Part shown: piece after piece, positions 37,501 to 58,300 of the stretch
How positions within the stretch are numbered: the first letter of the stretch is position 1
Layout of the letters: each line of letters starts with the position of its first letter
Source: Eleginops maclovinus
Taxonomy: Eukaryota > Chordata > Actinopteri > Perciformes > Eleginopidae
Assembly: GCF_036324505.1 (NCBI RefSeq)
Contig: NC_086368.1
Coordinates: 9,571,016 to 9,635,015 of the forward strand
Direction of reading: 5' to 3'
DNA length: 64,000 bases
Notes under the pieces: model-generated
Seen by the model: only the letters and a program-made list of their open reading frames with translations
The model's database searches: none
What the model was told of the DNA's origin: nothing
Program-made: the position numbers and the translations under genes

Positions 37501-40480
37501 GCACGACCGGTATTTTACAGTTTATGTGCTCTCAACTTCCAGCTGAAAACAAAAATCAAACAACTCTTCCACACTGTTGTTGCACACCAAAATAAAGCAG
37601 CCTCATAAAGTCAGAGGCATCTAGAGAATTCAAGATGGTGCGTTCCAACTGGTTAATTATTTACTTGAGTGGCTAAACACACAAAAAGACATGTGTGGTG
37701 AAGAAATAACTGGGGAAAGATGTATAATTAAGAAACGCAGTCGAGCAGGGAAACAACAAATTGTGTTTTCAGACTTAATACTGTTGTATTGCGTTGGTTT
37801 AATTGAACATGGACACAGCATAACAGACTAAAGTCTACAACCAGCCACAGCCAAAAGGACTGGCAATTGAAAATATGTCTCGGAAATGTATTTTGAAAAA
37901 ACAAATGACATTGTTAGACAGGTATTTCTTATTTTGGCATGTTACTGCAGTTAAAGGTACCACAGTATACACTTGGCAAGAGAAGGGAATAATTTGAAAG
38001 ATGAGGTGATTTCAAATCTCCTCACATATCCACATAAAAAAAACAAGCTCGTAACTGAAAGCAAGCCAACAGAAAACCCTGAAGATTCATCTTTGCATTG
38101 TGAATGCGGGAAAACCTTCACAGACAAAGTTATTTCTGGCATCAATCAGTTTCCCTGAATCCAGTTTTTCCCTTGTTGAATACGGTGTCAGTTCAGTACT
38201 AAAAACCTTCCATGAACTTTAGTCACTTTTTATTTGAGGTAAAGCCTAGATAAAACCTTATTCTGGTGTGAAGTTCACACGTGTCATATTAAATGTCATG
38301 AAACGTTACAGCTGTTCATATGCGATCTACAATTGATCAAATTCCTAATTAATGCGGTAATAACCTATCATTATTGGTGATTAGGCGCTATGAGCATTCA
38401 GCATAAGGACATCTGTGTGTTCTTATTTTTTTTGTGTGAATAACTTTACTCCCTGACTAAGAGCTTTTTACATAATGCATTCAAATTACAACACAGAACA
38501 GGAACACTGAGGTTTTTCAGGGGAGTTAAAAAGCAGTTTTTTTGTGCAAGACTGCTTCAAGGTTAGCGAGATCACTGCTGTCCTGATTTAAGCTGGAAAT
38601 TACACTATGTTGTACCTTGAGTTATTACATGAAAGCCATGAAATGGAAAAAAGGGCTCTTGCTGGTGTGAAAATACTGGCAGGATGAAAGAAGTGACACC
38701 AAAATTCCTGTTTAAATAGAAAGCCTTTGTCGGCTCATGAGGAGTTCAGAATCCGTAAAATGTAATCCCGGATTTACAAGGACTTGATGCCATACTGTAC
38801 ATTACATACAAGATAAAAATGTAACTTGTTATATGTTCATACATGGATGCATCCCTATATATGGGTTTTATTGCCTGTGAGGGAATGTGTCATATGTGCA
38901 GTGTGTGGCTCATTAGTCTTCTTTATTTTAACACATAAACATGACGTACTGTAGCCAAGAGAAGTGCTTTATGTATGTGCTAAAACTTAAAGCAGCATTA
39001 AACAATGTTCTTGGCCGCTTACAACATATACAATTGATGAGATGAACTTGTAAGCACACAGTTGTCTATTTACACATGGAGCAGATTTGTTTTGAGTCTT
39101 ATGTCCGATATTGACTCTCTCATAGCTGTAGTTTGGTCTATACCACATCTTAATAAAAACATTATCTAGCTATCTGTTAGCTGCTAATTGCTCCACTGTG
39201 TTCACCATCTTGACACTCACTTTTTCAGTCCCTCTTATGGTGCTGAACAGGTAGTGCACAGGGGGGTGTCTGAGCATTTTTGTACAGCCAACATCTGTCC
39301 ATAGCAGCTGGAAACAAAGCTGATGAGAGCAATGAAACTGAACCAAATAGCAAAGCTATGTGTTGTAAAACTGAAACAAAGATCTGAAAGACGGTAAAGA
39401 TGGTGGCGCTGAGAGCAGCCGCAGAGAAGGTGATGAAATCCCTGCAGTTTTTGTTAGTTGTATCGATATAAGCATTATTTTAGTATTTTGATTTTCAGTT
39501 TATTAATTTCCATGGCAGACGTTATTTTTCTTGGCTCGGTTTGTTTGTCTTGGTAAAAAAATGAAAACCTGCAGATCCCGGAATTTATCTAGCAGAGGGA
39601 TGGAGTCCACTAATAAAGAAATCAAAGCAGGTGATGAACTGCTCACCGGCTGCATGGTCCCACACTGAGTAGGCATCTGTATCAGCAGAACTCTGTATAA
39701 AAAACAAGGAAAACAAGAACTGCAACCAAATACTGACTTAATGTACATACAAAATTATTCAGCGTCTTCTCTGAAAACGCCAAACCTGTCCTGGAAGACG
39801 GATGCATTCAGTGTTGTTATCTGGAAGGCATCTAAATATAAATGAAAAGCAGAGAAAAGGAGCCATCGTGGCAAAGACAGATTTCACGACTGCGGATGTC
39901 CTGAAGCTGCAGCAGCTATCTGTCACTATTAGTTTCTATTCATTTTAGTGAACACATTATTAAGATAACTTCATGACAGTCGCCCTACCTCGGCATGTGA
40001 CAAACCGCGAAGTGACAGCTTAATTTGCATGCTTCTCTCTTATCTAACATGACGAATAATAAAGTCTATTCGAGTCAAACGGACAGGTGGGTCATCACAC
40101 ACAAATGGCTGAATTGATTAAATGCTCCTAACAGCAGTCAAAGTAAACACTCCCTGCTTCTAGCATGAACTAATGATGATGACAGTTGAAATTGTATTTT
40201 TTAGGGGTAGCAAACATCAAGTCTAGGATCACACACACAATGCACGATGAGCCAATGTTTTAATTACAGAGAACTACAAATCTTCTGACCTAGTTTCACC
40301 TCTTTCCCTTCAACTGATTTCTTGTTGTTGTGTCATTGACGGCTGTTTCCCTTAGTTGGAGGAACAATAGATCAATATGAGCTTTGCAGGTGGGATCCTC
40401 CAACAAAACTGTCTAGAAAAAGATTTCCACAGAAACATGGCCACTATCTAGGGTTGTTGTAAGTCGACTTTGGAGTGACC
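31568..40480 (+). other. intron sequence, no gene seen
   Basis: About 8.9 kb. At 31854-32109 three frames (two minus, one plus) stay open together over a less AT-rich patch. None encodes anything I recognise. A LINE-like tail (GCAATAAACTTGAAGTTGAA) occurs near 35090-35110. Short AT runs near 33420 and 36215-36365. Confidence 0.5.
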
Positions 40481-40576
40481 TTTGGGATTTTAGCCTTTGC
40501 AGACCATTTACATGCGAAAAAACATAACACAGTACAGGAAATAGAAAACCCCCAAAAGCATAATAGGGCCTCTTTA
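40481..40576 (-). mobile_element. MITE-like element, copy 4, terminal fragment, minus orientation
   Basis: Only the left terminal ~95 bp of the family are present. On the minus strand it reads TTTAAAGAGGCCCTATTATG, through GGTCTGCAAAGGCTAAAATC, to CCCAAA. This copy best preserves the outer end of the element. Confidence 0.75.
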
Positions 40577-42550
40577 AATCCTAATTTGTCCTTCTGAGTC
40601 CTTCAGTACATTTGGGCATTAAACCTTGTAGCGAATTATTTGCATAGCAGTTTAACAGCGGTTGAAACTGTTAGAAAGTGTTGCTCTTCTCAATGTGAGA
40701 TCAGAACTTATTCAGTAGGTCTGTACATTTATAGTTTAATTTGAGGCTGTGCGATTGTAAAAGTATTGAAACTGTAGAACTCATCGAGTGGGGGAATGAA
40801 AATGACCAAACTATAAAAACAACATGCCTTCACAGCTGATATTAAAAGCTTTTTAAGCTAATTTCTTGTGTTTTAGATGAAGCCATATAGGACCCATATA
40901 GGTGGGGACGCTCAAAATGAGTGGATACATCTGTATATAACAAACTAAAAAGATGCAGATGGGTGGGGGGGTTTCACATTAAAAGGATTTGTTTTTGGAT
41001 TTTGCGTTGAGGGATGTTGATATACTATACTATATATATATATACTAATCTATGCTGACATTTTTTTCACATTTACAGTGTCAGATGATACATTTGGAGA
41101 AATTGATATGGGCATGAGTTACAAACTCTTACTATCTACTGTTCCTCACACAGCTCTCATTGCAGATGTTTTGCCTTTTCTGTTTTCGCTGACAACATTT
41201 AAAATCCTTGCATGTGTGAGGACAGGGTCAAAAATTCTGTCCGACCTTCTCAAACTTAATGAGGTTTGATGACAGCTTTTGAAGAACAAGAAAGTCATAG
41301 ACGTCAAAAGTTTTTTGGACAGCTTAAACGGGATTGGGCTGCCCCTTCATTGAGCTGGGCATCAGGGTGGAAGACTGCAGAATGACAGGAGTCAAGACCA
41401 TCAAAGTTGTTTCCCACAAGACAGTAATCTACTTTACAAGCACATACAAAAACAATGTTAGAACCTTGTTGCTGGTTAGTTTGTTATCTGCATGCATACG
41501 GTTGTTAACATGACTTGGCTGATGGAGAGGGAGGTGTACCTTTAATTATTTGTATTTAATTGTTCAATTATATCGTTGTTTCCTCTGATTGCTTTTTGAA
41601 GAACAACTTGTCAGGCTAATCGTTCCTCTGTAAATAAACACAGACTCACTTTGGCAAAAGAGTTGTTTACAGAGTTATGCTTTGCTTATTCTAACTGGTC
41701 TCCATTGACAATAGTGAGAGGTACAATATGTATAGGATCTACACTGTACAATATGTACAAAGGCATCTTGGCTGAATCCAAACTGAATGTGTGAATGTGA
41801 GTCTGCTCTTACAAGGATTCAATGTTCATGTTTGGAGTTTGAAGAGGGTCTAAGCAGGGATTCAGACTGAAAGCATCCAAATCATCTCTCTTGCATACAT
41901 CTTTCTGTGTCTGTGCAATACTGTCAAAAAAAGTCATTAAGAGTAAGCTCTAGCATTCCAAGATTCACATCAGCCACGGCACAAACACGCCTACACAAAC
42001 GTCCGCTCACGATAACAGGTTTGTGCCAAAACACGAACATTAGATCAAAAAAGGAGAAAAGAAACAATACGTTTACGTCACACTTTTTTCACCAAATGCA
42101 AATTGCATAACGAAAATAGTGTCCCTATTTAATATGGAAATTAAAAAGAAATATAAGGCACATTTTCTGGTGCTATGTGTGCTGTGAACAATGGGAAAGC
42201 AAGAAATGTAACACCTAAAGGTAAATGAGTACCTTTCAGAATAAAAGTCTCAGCTAAACCTAAACATGTACAGGAATGTACTCTTTGAATGCATTCTAAA
42301 AATAGTCGAGCACCAACATAATCACTGCCATACGTTGGTGATCTGAAAACACAAAGCAATCAGATTGATTTCCTCACCCATGATTGTTTATATGTACCTA
42401 ATAACCTTTTTATTCTGTTTAAAAAGAGTTGTTATTTATAAAGTTGAATGAACTTGTTGTGTTGGTTTCTTTGATTAATTTGCTAAAGGCATTGTTCTTC
42501 AGTTTCTCCTGATTATCACATTGACATTTGTAAACTTCTTCTGTTTTCAG
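40577..42550 (+). other. 3' end of the 26-kb intron
   Basis: A short TA repeat lies near 41030-41046. No gene seen. A pyrimidine-rich stretch ending CTTCTTCTGTTTTCAG leads into the next exon. Confidence 0.6.
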
Positions 42551-42686
42551 GGGGTGTGTGCATCTCCCAGTCTGTCAAGATTCCCCGGGAGCCCAAGCAG
42601 GGGGAGTTTGACAAGGTCATCCGGCGTCTCCGAGAAAACCCGAATGCAAGAGTCGTCATACTTTTTGCAAACGAAGACGATATCAG
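42551..42686 (+). CDS. grm4: grm4 exon (residues ~246-291)
   Basis: The acceptor is CTGTTTTCAG and the donor ATCAG|GTAAGG. It completes the split Gly codon and encodes [14 protein letters not shown] through FANEDDI, ending two bases into an Arg codon (136 nt). The Cys of GVCI corresponds to C249 of human GRM4. SVKIPREP and FANEDDIR are group III signatures. This part links the two lobes of the ligand-binding domain. Substitutions relative to recalled human GRM4 (RENPNARVV for LETSNARAV) are conservative. Confidence 0.95.
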
Positions 42687-42883
42687 GTAAGGCCTGGTAA
42701 TAACTCCTTTGAAGATTAGAACACGGCTGTTGACTGCAGCAGGCAGAGAAACATGTCGGAAAACATCCAATTCCTTCCAGCTCTACTTAACCACTGTGTA
42801 ATGAATTGCAAAACAAAATCAAAGCAGAGCTGGTCGGGATGCTGACCTTATCCATAGCAACATCTGTCTCTTCACCTTTGCAG

Positions 42884-43038
42884 GCGGCTACTCCAAGCGG
42901 CTAAAAAGGCCAACCAGACAGGTCATTTTATCTGGGTGGGTTCAGACAGCTGGGGCTCTAAGATCTCTCCGGTGGTGCAACAGGAGGAGATGGCGGAGGG
43001 AGCGGTCACCATCCTGCCCAAGCGGCAGTCCATCAAAG
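42884..43038 (+). CDS. grm4: grm4 exon with D312 and K317 (residues ~291-343)
   Basis: The acceptor is CACCTTTGCAG, after a 197-bp intron. The donor AAAG|GTACAG is weaker than the others. The 155-nt exon encodes [16 protein letters not shown], then GSDSWGSK and [11 protein letters not shown]312 (codon 42945-42947) binds the glutamate amino group, and the Lys of SWGSK (K317) lies near the distal carboxylate site (family knowledge). NQT at 42912 keeps the N301 glycosylation sequon. Confidence 0.96.
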
Positions 43039-43490
43039 GTACAGGGAAGAGTATTGTGCATATATAAGATGTCCCTGTGTAGTAAAACCATATGCGTTTT
43101 AAGTGTTAGCTTTAATGTCAACAGATTTCACATAACTGTATATAAATAGTAGATTCAACTTTATATTATTGCTTTTAACTAACTTAGTACAGGTATGTGA
43201 CATCTGATGACATCATACATTTAATTTAAGTAAGTTTGTTCATTGTATTCCTTTCATGTGATGCAGGACTGTAGCTATTTGCAGAATAAAAGGTGCTTTG
43301 TAAAGCTTTACCTTTAATTATTTGATCATCAAAGGTCAAACGAGATTCTGTCAAACAGATTAAACATGAGCAATGATCAATGAATTACACGGTATAGCAC
43401 ATGAGGGTTTGGGCTCACAGAATGCAGCAACACTGTTGTTTACACTGACACTCACTGTGTCAATGACAATGAACCTATTGATCTGTCTAG

Positions 43491-43631
43491 GGTTTGATCG
43501 TTACTTCATCAGCCGAACGCTGGAAAACAACAGAAGGAATATCTGGTTTGCCGAGTTCTGGGAGAACAACTTCAGCTGCAAGCTCAGCCGTCACGCCGTG
43601 AAGAAAGGGTCCGGCCTGAAAAAGTGCACAA
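43491..43631 (+). CDS. grm4: grm4 exon with subtype-defining cysteine loop (residues ~343-390)
   Basis: The acceptor is ATCTGTCTAG and the donor ACAA|GTAAGA. The 141-nt exon encodes [17 protein letters not shown], then [18 protein letters not shown] and [11 protein letters not shown]. Two Cys (equivalent to 372 and 388) form the family's loop disulfide. The loop sequence is the best subtype marker in the window and matches GRM4, not GRM8, 7 or 6. Confidence 0.96.
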
Positions 43632-44744
43632 GTAAGACACTCTCCTGATGTGTGTTTGCTCAAACTTTTTAACCACCTTGAAAATCCTTCCTCTGATGTC
43701 TTGAGGCGGGTGACACATTTGGCTCACAGTGTTTTCTGACAGCATCACCTGCCTATAAAAAAAAATGGAGCAACCATACATTTAATATTCAAACTCACAG
43801 TTAATCTCACAGCTCATTTCGGGGCTGCACTATATTTTGTGCTGAGTCCAGTGTGTTTACCCACATGGTTATGACAAGTGGATGGCTCAGCTGGGCTGCA
43901 TGGTTAAAGCTTCAAGCTCGGCGCCAGCTGCTGAGAGCACAATCTGTCTGGAGGAGGAAAAACACTGCGCATTTGATTAAGATTTAAACACCAATTAGGT
44001 AGTACAACATATATATTTCAAAGATGAGAGAAAAAATTGCAGCATCTTTGGGATTCCTCACTGATGCTTAATCTTAATAGTTTAGTCTTAGTTTTGAATT
44101 ACTTTTCAGGAATATCCAGAGTAACCCTCAGTTACCCTCTGTCGCACTCATAATCGTTTATATAAAAAGATGCTTGACCCTAATAAACACAATCGAATAA
44201 ACATGAAAACAAAGGTAATTTAATGTCAGACATAATTTAAGACACATGCTTCTTATCTGAGTGGCATGAATATATACATGGATGCATAATTATTCTCAGA
44301 TAATTAGGGGGGCATTCAAGATATTCCTGATAATAATATTTAGCAGAGCCAGCATTTGTTCCTGGCCACAAATCTATACAGTATTTATAGTCAGAGCAAG
44401 TTAAAACAACCAGTCAATCACAAAAATAAATTGAACTTAAAAGGTATGCAATAGTACATTTTTACAGGGATCTAACTTAAAGTTAGCAGGCAAGCTGGTG
44501 TTCAAATTTCCTTTAGTGGTGTTTGCGAACATTTACCTTGTTTGCATATTAGCTTCACACACAGCAATTTAAAACATTACATTTCTGTATATTACTAACA
44601 AACCAGCTATAGCTATGAAAACAATTATAGTTAGGACATGTGACAACATGTGATCAAAAAGGTCCACACGGTTGTTAAGCAAAGTGGGGTTACCCTCTGA
44701 TTGAATGGGTATTTTTTCTCGTTCTAAATATGCACATTTTCTTT
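43632..44744 (+). other. intron sequence, no gene seen
   Basis: Start of a 9.46-kb intron. No recognisable element until the LINE remnant at 44745. Confidence 0.6.
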
Positions 44745-45133
44745 TAAGAAATGCATTGGCCAGTCAGCTAGATGTTACCTCACTGCCAGTGGGACCTAGG
44801 TACCCTTTAACAAAAACAACCCTATTTTTAATCCTGGCCCCAAAATGGTGGAATATAAGGTCAGCAGAAAATCTACACATCTTCTGTTGCTCCCTAGAAA
44901 TCACCCGTTTCGACTGCACCTTGGCCAAAAGAAATGAAATCTCTCTTCTGTACATAGCACTTAGAAAGGTTTGGCTTTAAGTGAAACTAATGCAAGCACT
45001 TAATCTGGTTGGGTTTATGGATAGGAAATGTACCTGCAGGATTTTTGCTTTCGAGATTGTTTCTTTATGTATACATTATGCACTTATTTTAAGTTGCTTT
45101 GGATAAAAGTGTCAGTTAAATGTAACGTAATTT
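44745..45133 (+). mobile_element. LINE 3' remnant (ORF2 C-terminus plus tail)
   Basis: A broken reading frame (part of the open frame 44705-44980) contains LAPKWWN and IRSAENLHIF, a decayed form of the APxxWNxLPxxIRSAxSLxxFK motif near the end of L2/CR1-like reverse transcriptases (recalled). It is followed by a tail with CTGCAGGATTTTTGC and TTTGGATAAAAGTGTCAG. 5'-truncated, as is usual for LINEs. Confidence 0.6.
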
Positions 45134-53095
<7,962 letters not shown>

Positions 53096-53296
53096 ATCAG
53101 GAGCGGATAGGAAAGGACTCCAATTATGAGCAGGAGGGAAAGGTTCAGTTTGTAATTGATGCAGTCTATGCAATGGCTCATGCCCTGCACAACATGCACC
53201 AGGAGCTCTGCCCGGGAAAGGTGGGCCTCTGCGCTAAAATGGATCCGATCAATGGCACTCATCTGCTCAAGCACATCCGCCGTCTCAACTTTGCAG
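53096..53296 (+). CDS. grm4: grm4 exon with K405 (residues ~390-457)
   Basis: The acceptor is TCTACTTTTTACAG and the donor GCAG|GTCAGT. The 201-nt exon encodes [19 protein letters not shown], then [20 protein letters not shown] and [19 protein letters not shown], ending in NFAG. K405 (codon 53140-53142) in EGKVQF binds the distal carboxylate of glutamate in group III receptors (family knowledge). The LCPG...GLC pair is the second short disulfide. NGT at 53251 is a sequon absent from recalled human GRM4, while the human N454 sequon is lost (NFA at 53287). Confidence 0.96.
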
Positions 53297-53499
53297 GTCA
53301 GTCTTGTAACTTATTCATACTGGAATGCATGTGTTTCAACAGACCAAATCTTAACATCCACTTTAAGGCCCATTACCCAATGTCCCCTGATAAACTCCTG
53401 TGTACGAGAGGCTGTAAGCTCTTAAAATGGTAAAAACTGGAGTGGGACAGCACTTTGTAGTGAAATATGAAGTTACAGCGATGTTACCCAACATTAGTT
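53297..53499 (+). other. start of the second 9.46-kb intron
   Basis: The exon frame happens to stay open for about 140 bp past the donor. No other feature. Confidence 0.5.
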
Positions 53500-53715
53500 C
53501 AGTTGTTCAATTCCCAGACCCTGCAATCCACATACTGATGTGTTCCTCCTAAACCCAAATTGGTTGCGATGGCCAACGCAAGTGGCACCTTGTACAGTAT
53601 AGCAGCTTCTGCCTCTGAATGGGTATGTGTGAATGTTTATTTGTATCTGTAAAAGCACTTTGAGGGGTTGTAACAACTGCAAAAGCGCTATAAAAATGCA
53701 ATAATTAATTTTTAA
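53500..53715 (+). mobile_element. Short interspersed repeat fragment
   Basis: It contains GCCTCTGAATGGGTATGTG, TGTAAAAGCACTTTGAGGGG and GCAAAAGCGCTATAAAAATG. These blocks resemble a repeat tail common in teleost genomes (recalled, family unnamed). No coding capacity and boundaries approximate. Confidence 0.4.
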
Positions 53716-54895
53716 ATAATCAATATACTTGTTTTGTCGCAGCATTATTGAGCAAGATGAAAATATATTTTAAATAATAAAAAGGTAATAAAGCCGGGCT
53801 TACAATTCTTTGATTGCATATGTTTTATGTTCCTTTATGTTAATGTTTTCATGTACATTTAATATACCTGGCTTACCTCCCTCCTCTTTGTTTACCTTTC
53901 TTTTAATACCCCTGGGTTTCTCCTTGTGACCCGTGTTTAATGCCACCAAATTATGAATTTGTTCAATTCTATCAGCCATAGTCTGCAGAAATGCATAAAT
54001 GGCTTTAAATGTCTGCGAAAACCCTCGAGCCCTTTAAGGAATTGAAAATGGAACTGCCCTAAACCATTGGAATCTTTCCTGGACTAATTATTGTTCAGCT
54101 GGCAACATTGGAAGGTTGTAAATCCAATGCATTTCATGTGTTGTAAATTACCTTAAGGGTCTTAAAAAAAGAAGGATTGCAAAAATGATTTTGTCCATAT
54201 ATATGTCATCAAAATCTCATTCGCCACTAGCCGAAACCTTAGCTTCTTTGTTCTCTTGTAACATATTTTCCATTTCCTCCCAGGGGCTGTACATGATACC
54301 AAGCTATCAGTAAAGTTCACATTTATGACTAATAATTGATTGCTTTCACACAAAGCGCAGTGATCCACAGTTTCATTTTATAGACACTGCCTGTTTAAAG
54401 CAAAGCAATTAAAGACAATTAAAATTCCTTCTCAGAGACTTCAGTATGCAGTGTTTGTACGGATAAATTATTCATTTGAACTCCTGCTCTTCAAGCTAAT
54501 TTGTCATACTTTTTGCATTGGCAAAATGTCAATTCAATATTTAATTCATATCTGAGAAGTAAAAATAAATAATGCTTTCAAAAAATCGAATGGGTGATTT
54601 AAAGGCATTCGAGTCACAGAAGATCAGGTTCATTTTAAGAATGAAAGAGAGGATGCCACCGTAAAACACACCACTATGTCTCCCTGACTGCACCACTGCT
54701 GCCGAAGAAAACCACAAGCCATTCTATCAATGATTTTTTTTCTACTGTACATATGCTCATCTCACTACCTTTTCTTGTGTGCACTGCTGTTCTTTCTTTG
54801 TGTTTCATTCCCTGAGTATACTGGAAAAATGTAAGAGATAAAAAAATAGTTGGATTGAACATGCCTCTATATCAACATATGTTTATAATGTGTTG
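53716..54895 (+). other. intron sequence, no gene seen
   Basis: AT-rich, with frames of at most 68 codons. Nothing recognised. Confidence 0.5.
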
Positions 54896-55308
54896 AAGGG
54901 GGTTTCCTTTTCCTCCAGTGTGTTATGTTAAGTGCATATAAATGGTCTGCAAAGGCTTAAATCCCAAAGTTCCCTCTCAGATGTACTCTCACACACACTC
55001 CTCTGCTGCCTGAAACCCCCTCCACTGGTTTCCTTCACTTACTTTCATAACACAATCCAACACAATGTAAATGTTATGCTAAGGCACAGGACATTTCCGA
55101 CACAGCTCTAAGCGGTTGGCCAATCAAAACAGAGCCAGCCAGCTAACCAATCAGAGCAGACTGGGCTCTGGTTTCAGACAGCGGGGTGAAAAGAGGAGCT
55201 GCAGCACAGGCAGTATGAGATAAATAAAGACCCTTTTGAATATTAAAGTGTGTAAACATGTCACAGTAAAAGCACAAAATACCTGAAAATGTGCACAATA
55301 TGTATTGT
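54896..55308 (+). mobile_element. MITE-like element, copy 5, left tip degraded
   Basis: It carries GGTCTGCAAAGGCTTAAATC, GCGGTTGGCCAATCAAAAC, CCAATCAGAGCAGACTGGGC, GGGTGAAAAGAGGAGCTGC and AATAAAGACCC, ending near GTGCACAATATGTATTG. It supplies the central section missing in copy 1 and pairs well with copy 2. The outer GAGGCCCTATTATGC tip is not recognisable. Confidence 0.75.
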
Positions 55309-58300
55309 TTTATTTCCATGATCTAACATGGACACAATGTCAGACTGAACAAAGGAAGTAAAACAAAAAGTCAAGTCAGTGAATGATTCAGCCAGTGATA
55401 TTCAAATTAAAAGTAGTTATTTGACAGCCGTGTATATGCATCATGACAGAAAGTCTAAGAGATTTATAAAGATATACAGCCCTATATATAATCTCTTTAT
55501 TTCAGTACTTCAAATTTGGTATTCACACACTACTTTCATTTTACAGGTTCTTACTTTAGCAACCATGCTGCTGGATTTGGTACTATAGTGAGAGAGTATC
55601 TATACAGTTTTATTTATTTAGAATGTAAATAGTGTGTATACAGTATATGGTAAAAGTACAAATGTCCTCCGTGTTCCAACAAGATCTCTCCAACAAAATA
55701 CCCAACACTTGCTCAGTCCGTGATCAATGAAAGCCATCAAGTTAATCAAGTAGAACATGTAAACAATCCCCCTTCACAACACCAAGCTTTAGTACGGACC
55801 TCACCTCCAACTTCACCAGCTGAGCGGCTCACAATCCGATAGCATGTGGGAGGAAAACAGCTGATGGACCGCTGTTCACAACAGGCAGCATGTTGGGCTT
55901 AATGATTCTCTCTGTTGTAAAACAGCTTCTCTCTTTCCCAGACAAAACATCTTCTCTATCTCTGTCTGGATAACTGAGGTGAATGTCATTTTCGACAAAA
56001 TGCTTGTGCTAGTTTACCAGTTGCACACAACATTTGCAATGTTAATTCTGGCCTGACATAATTTTATTTCGCACAAATGAGCCTGGCACAATCTAAGAGT
56101 TAAAGTAGTTTTAACAACTTTCTCTGTAAAAACATGTCACCTTTTACATTTATTGTTGTAGGAACTGTTTGGTGTTTTGGACAAACAAATAAAATATCTT
56201 GTATAAGAATAAAGAAAAAAGGAGGACACTCAGTTAGCATAGAATATGGGCATGATGGATAAAATATTCCAAATAGAGAGAACAAGAGCACCAAGTTAAT
56301 ATAAAGTGAAATTGGCCTTGTCTTTTTAGGCTTGCAAATTGGAATTGCACATCAGAAACAAACATGTTAAAATTTGATTCTTTGCACAATGGCGATAGAG
56401 TGGTGCTTCGACAAGGTTTTTTTCCGCTCAGCTTAGACACACATTTCCAGTGCAGTAGATCCTTTTGAGCTGAATTTTGTTCTGAGCAGGCAAAATGTAT
56501 TAATGTTTCAACACCATCTGACCAGAGGGGTTGCCTTAAGGTTACACTATACTCTATCTAATTGCATCAGCACACAGCAGTATATTGAACTTGTCCAGAT
56601 ACATAAAACAACCTCACTGCGGAGACCCGACTTGTCTGATTGTATGTTATATTCTCAAACGTTTTTTATATTGATCTCCGTGTTGTGATATTAATACATT
56701 ACGTACCAGAAAACACACAGCATAGTCATCTGTTTTTCCTTATGGACAAATAGCAATCGAAAGAAAGTGATGTTAAACTAGGTCATTTTTCGTTGTGTTT
56801 GTGATGAATCATTCTTCCAGCTGAGCCAGCAAAAATCTATTGTTACACATTTCTGTTTATTGTCAGCAGTTTTAGTGGACATCGGCTAGAAAATAATTCT
56901 TCCTCCACCGAGAAGCACAGCCCTGAGGAGTCCAGTAAGACCGTATCCATAGCAAATGTTCTGTGTCTTACATTTCATATGTAATCAAACTCAGCTGATA
57001 AAGGTCATTGGCCTCTTAAAAACCTAAGGCATTCATATTGGCCATACCTGGCACATGAAAATACATTTTTCTACGACATCTCCTCAGGCTGTCAGGGTCT
57101 CAACAAGGGACACAGAATGATAGTCAATGTGGGAGAGGCAATGGGACTGGAATGTTTGCTGGAGTGGGATATTTTCACTTGGAGTAACTGCGTGTTTTAG
57201 AGAAACAGTACAAATTCAAGGTGGTTACAACATTTCCCTTTCAGCAACTTAATACTAATATTTGACTTTTTACTGCACTAAATGTATCTGAGAGCTTTTG
57301 TTACTTTTTGAGATTCAACGTTTTCCTGCACTTTTTCGATCTCCTTTTTATTGAGTTGAACAAACTATTTAAAACTTGGCTCAGCTGGTGAATGCATCGT
57401 AATAAAACTGAAAAAAGGGCTTCATTCGAACTCAGGCTGACTGACTGACTGAAGGCTGACTACTAAATTAGCTGAATTGACCCAAGCAAAAACATCTACA
57501 GCATCTGAATGCAACACAATTTTGAGAAGATTCAAACAACCCAGGTCCATCTTTAGGCACCGTTTGACTCTCTTTGGAGCATCTTTCTTTGTAGTTTCCA
57601 CCTCTGCATTCCATGTGTCAAAGAGATGTTCAGACTTCAATAGGCTATAATTGAATGAAGCTTCTCATCAGTGTTTCATGTCTCTCACTGTCACGTCAGG
57701 GAAAAGTGCTTTTGCTCTACCTCTGACTAAAAAGCAGGGTCCTCTCTGCAGTCGCTCTCACCAGGGACGGCTGTTATGACTGTGGAATAGAGACGAGATC
57801 TGAAGGTTTTCCCATCGCTGCACACCTATCTCTCTCTTCTCAGGCATGTGTAAAGTCTTCATTGTTGTGCAGCTCAAAAGATGCCTCCAGTAGACATCTT
57901 TTTTGCATAATGCAAAATGTCAGTTTTGCCTGACACACAGAGCTGTTATTCACAGAAATGTAGGAATATCTGCATCTCACTATGACAAGAATGGACAGCT
58001 CTAAATAAACAGCCCATTTGTCATAGTGTGGTAACTGAAAACCAGTTGTACACACACACTACAAGAAATATATAAAGGTACTTTAAAGCCATTGTTCAAC
58101 TAAACAGCAGAACCATGAGCTCACTTGTTTAAGAGACAAGTATTTCCTCAGTTTTTTAAGTGTTTTTTGTTTGTTTTCTTTCTCCATTTTGTGGCCCTGT
58201 TCCCATTGTTTAAGGCAAGCATGGCAAGGCAACTTAAAGTGCTACTGAAAACACTTAAACAATTAAAAGCATTGAGATATAGTGCTTTTAAATACATTTA

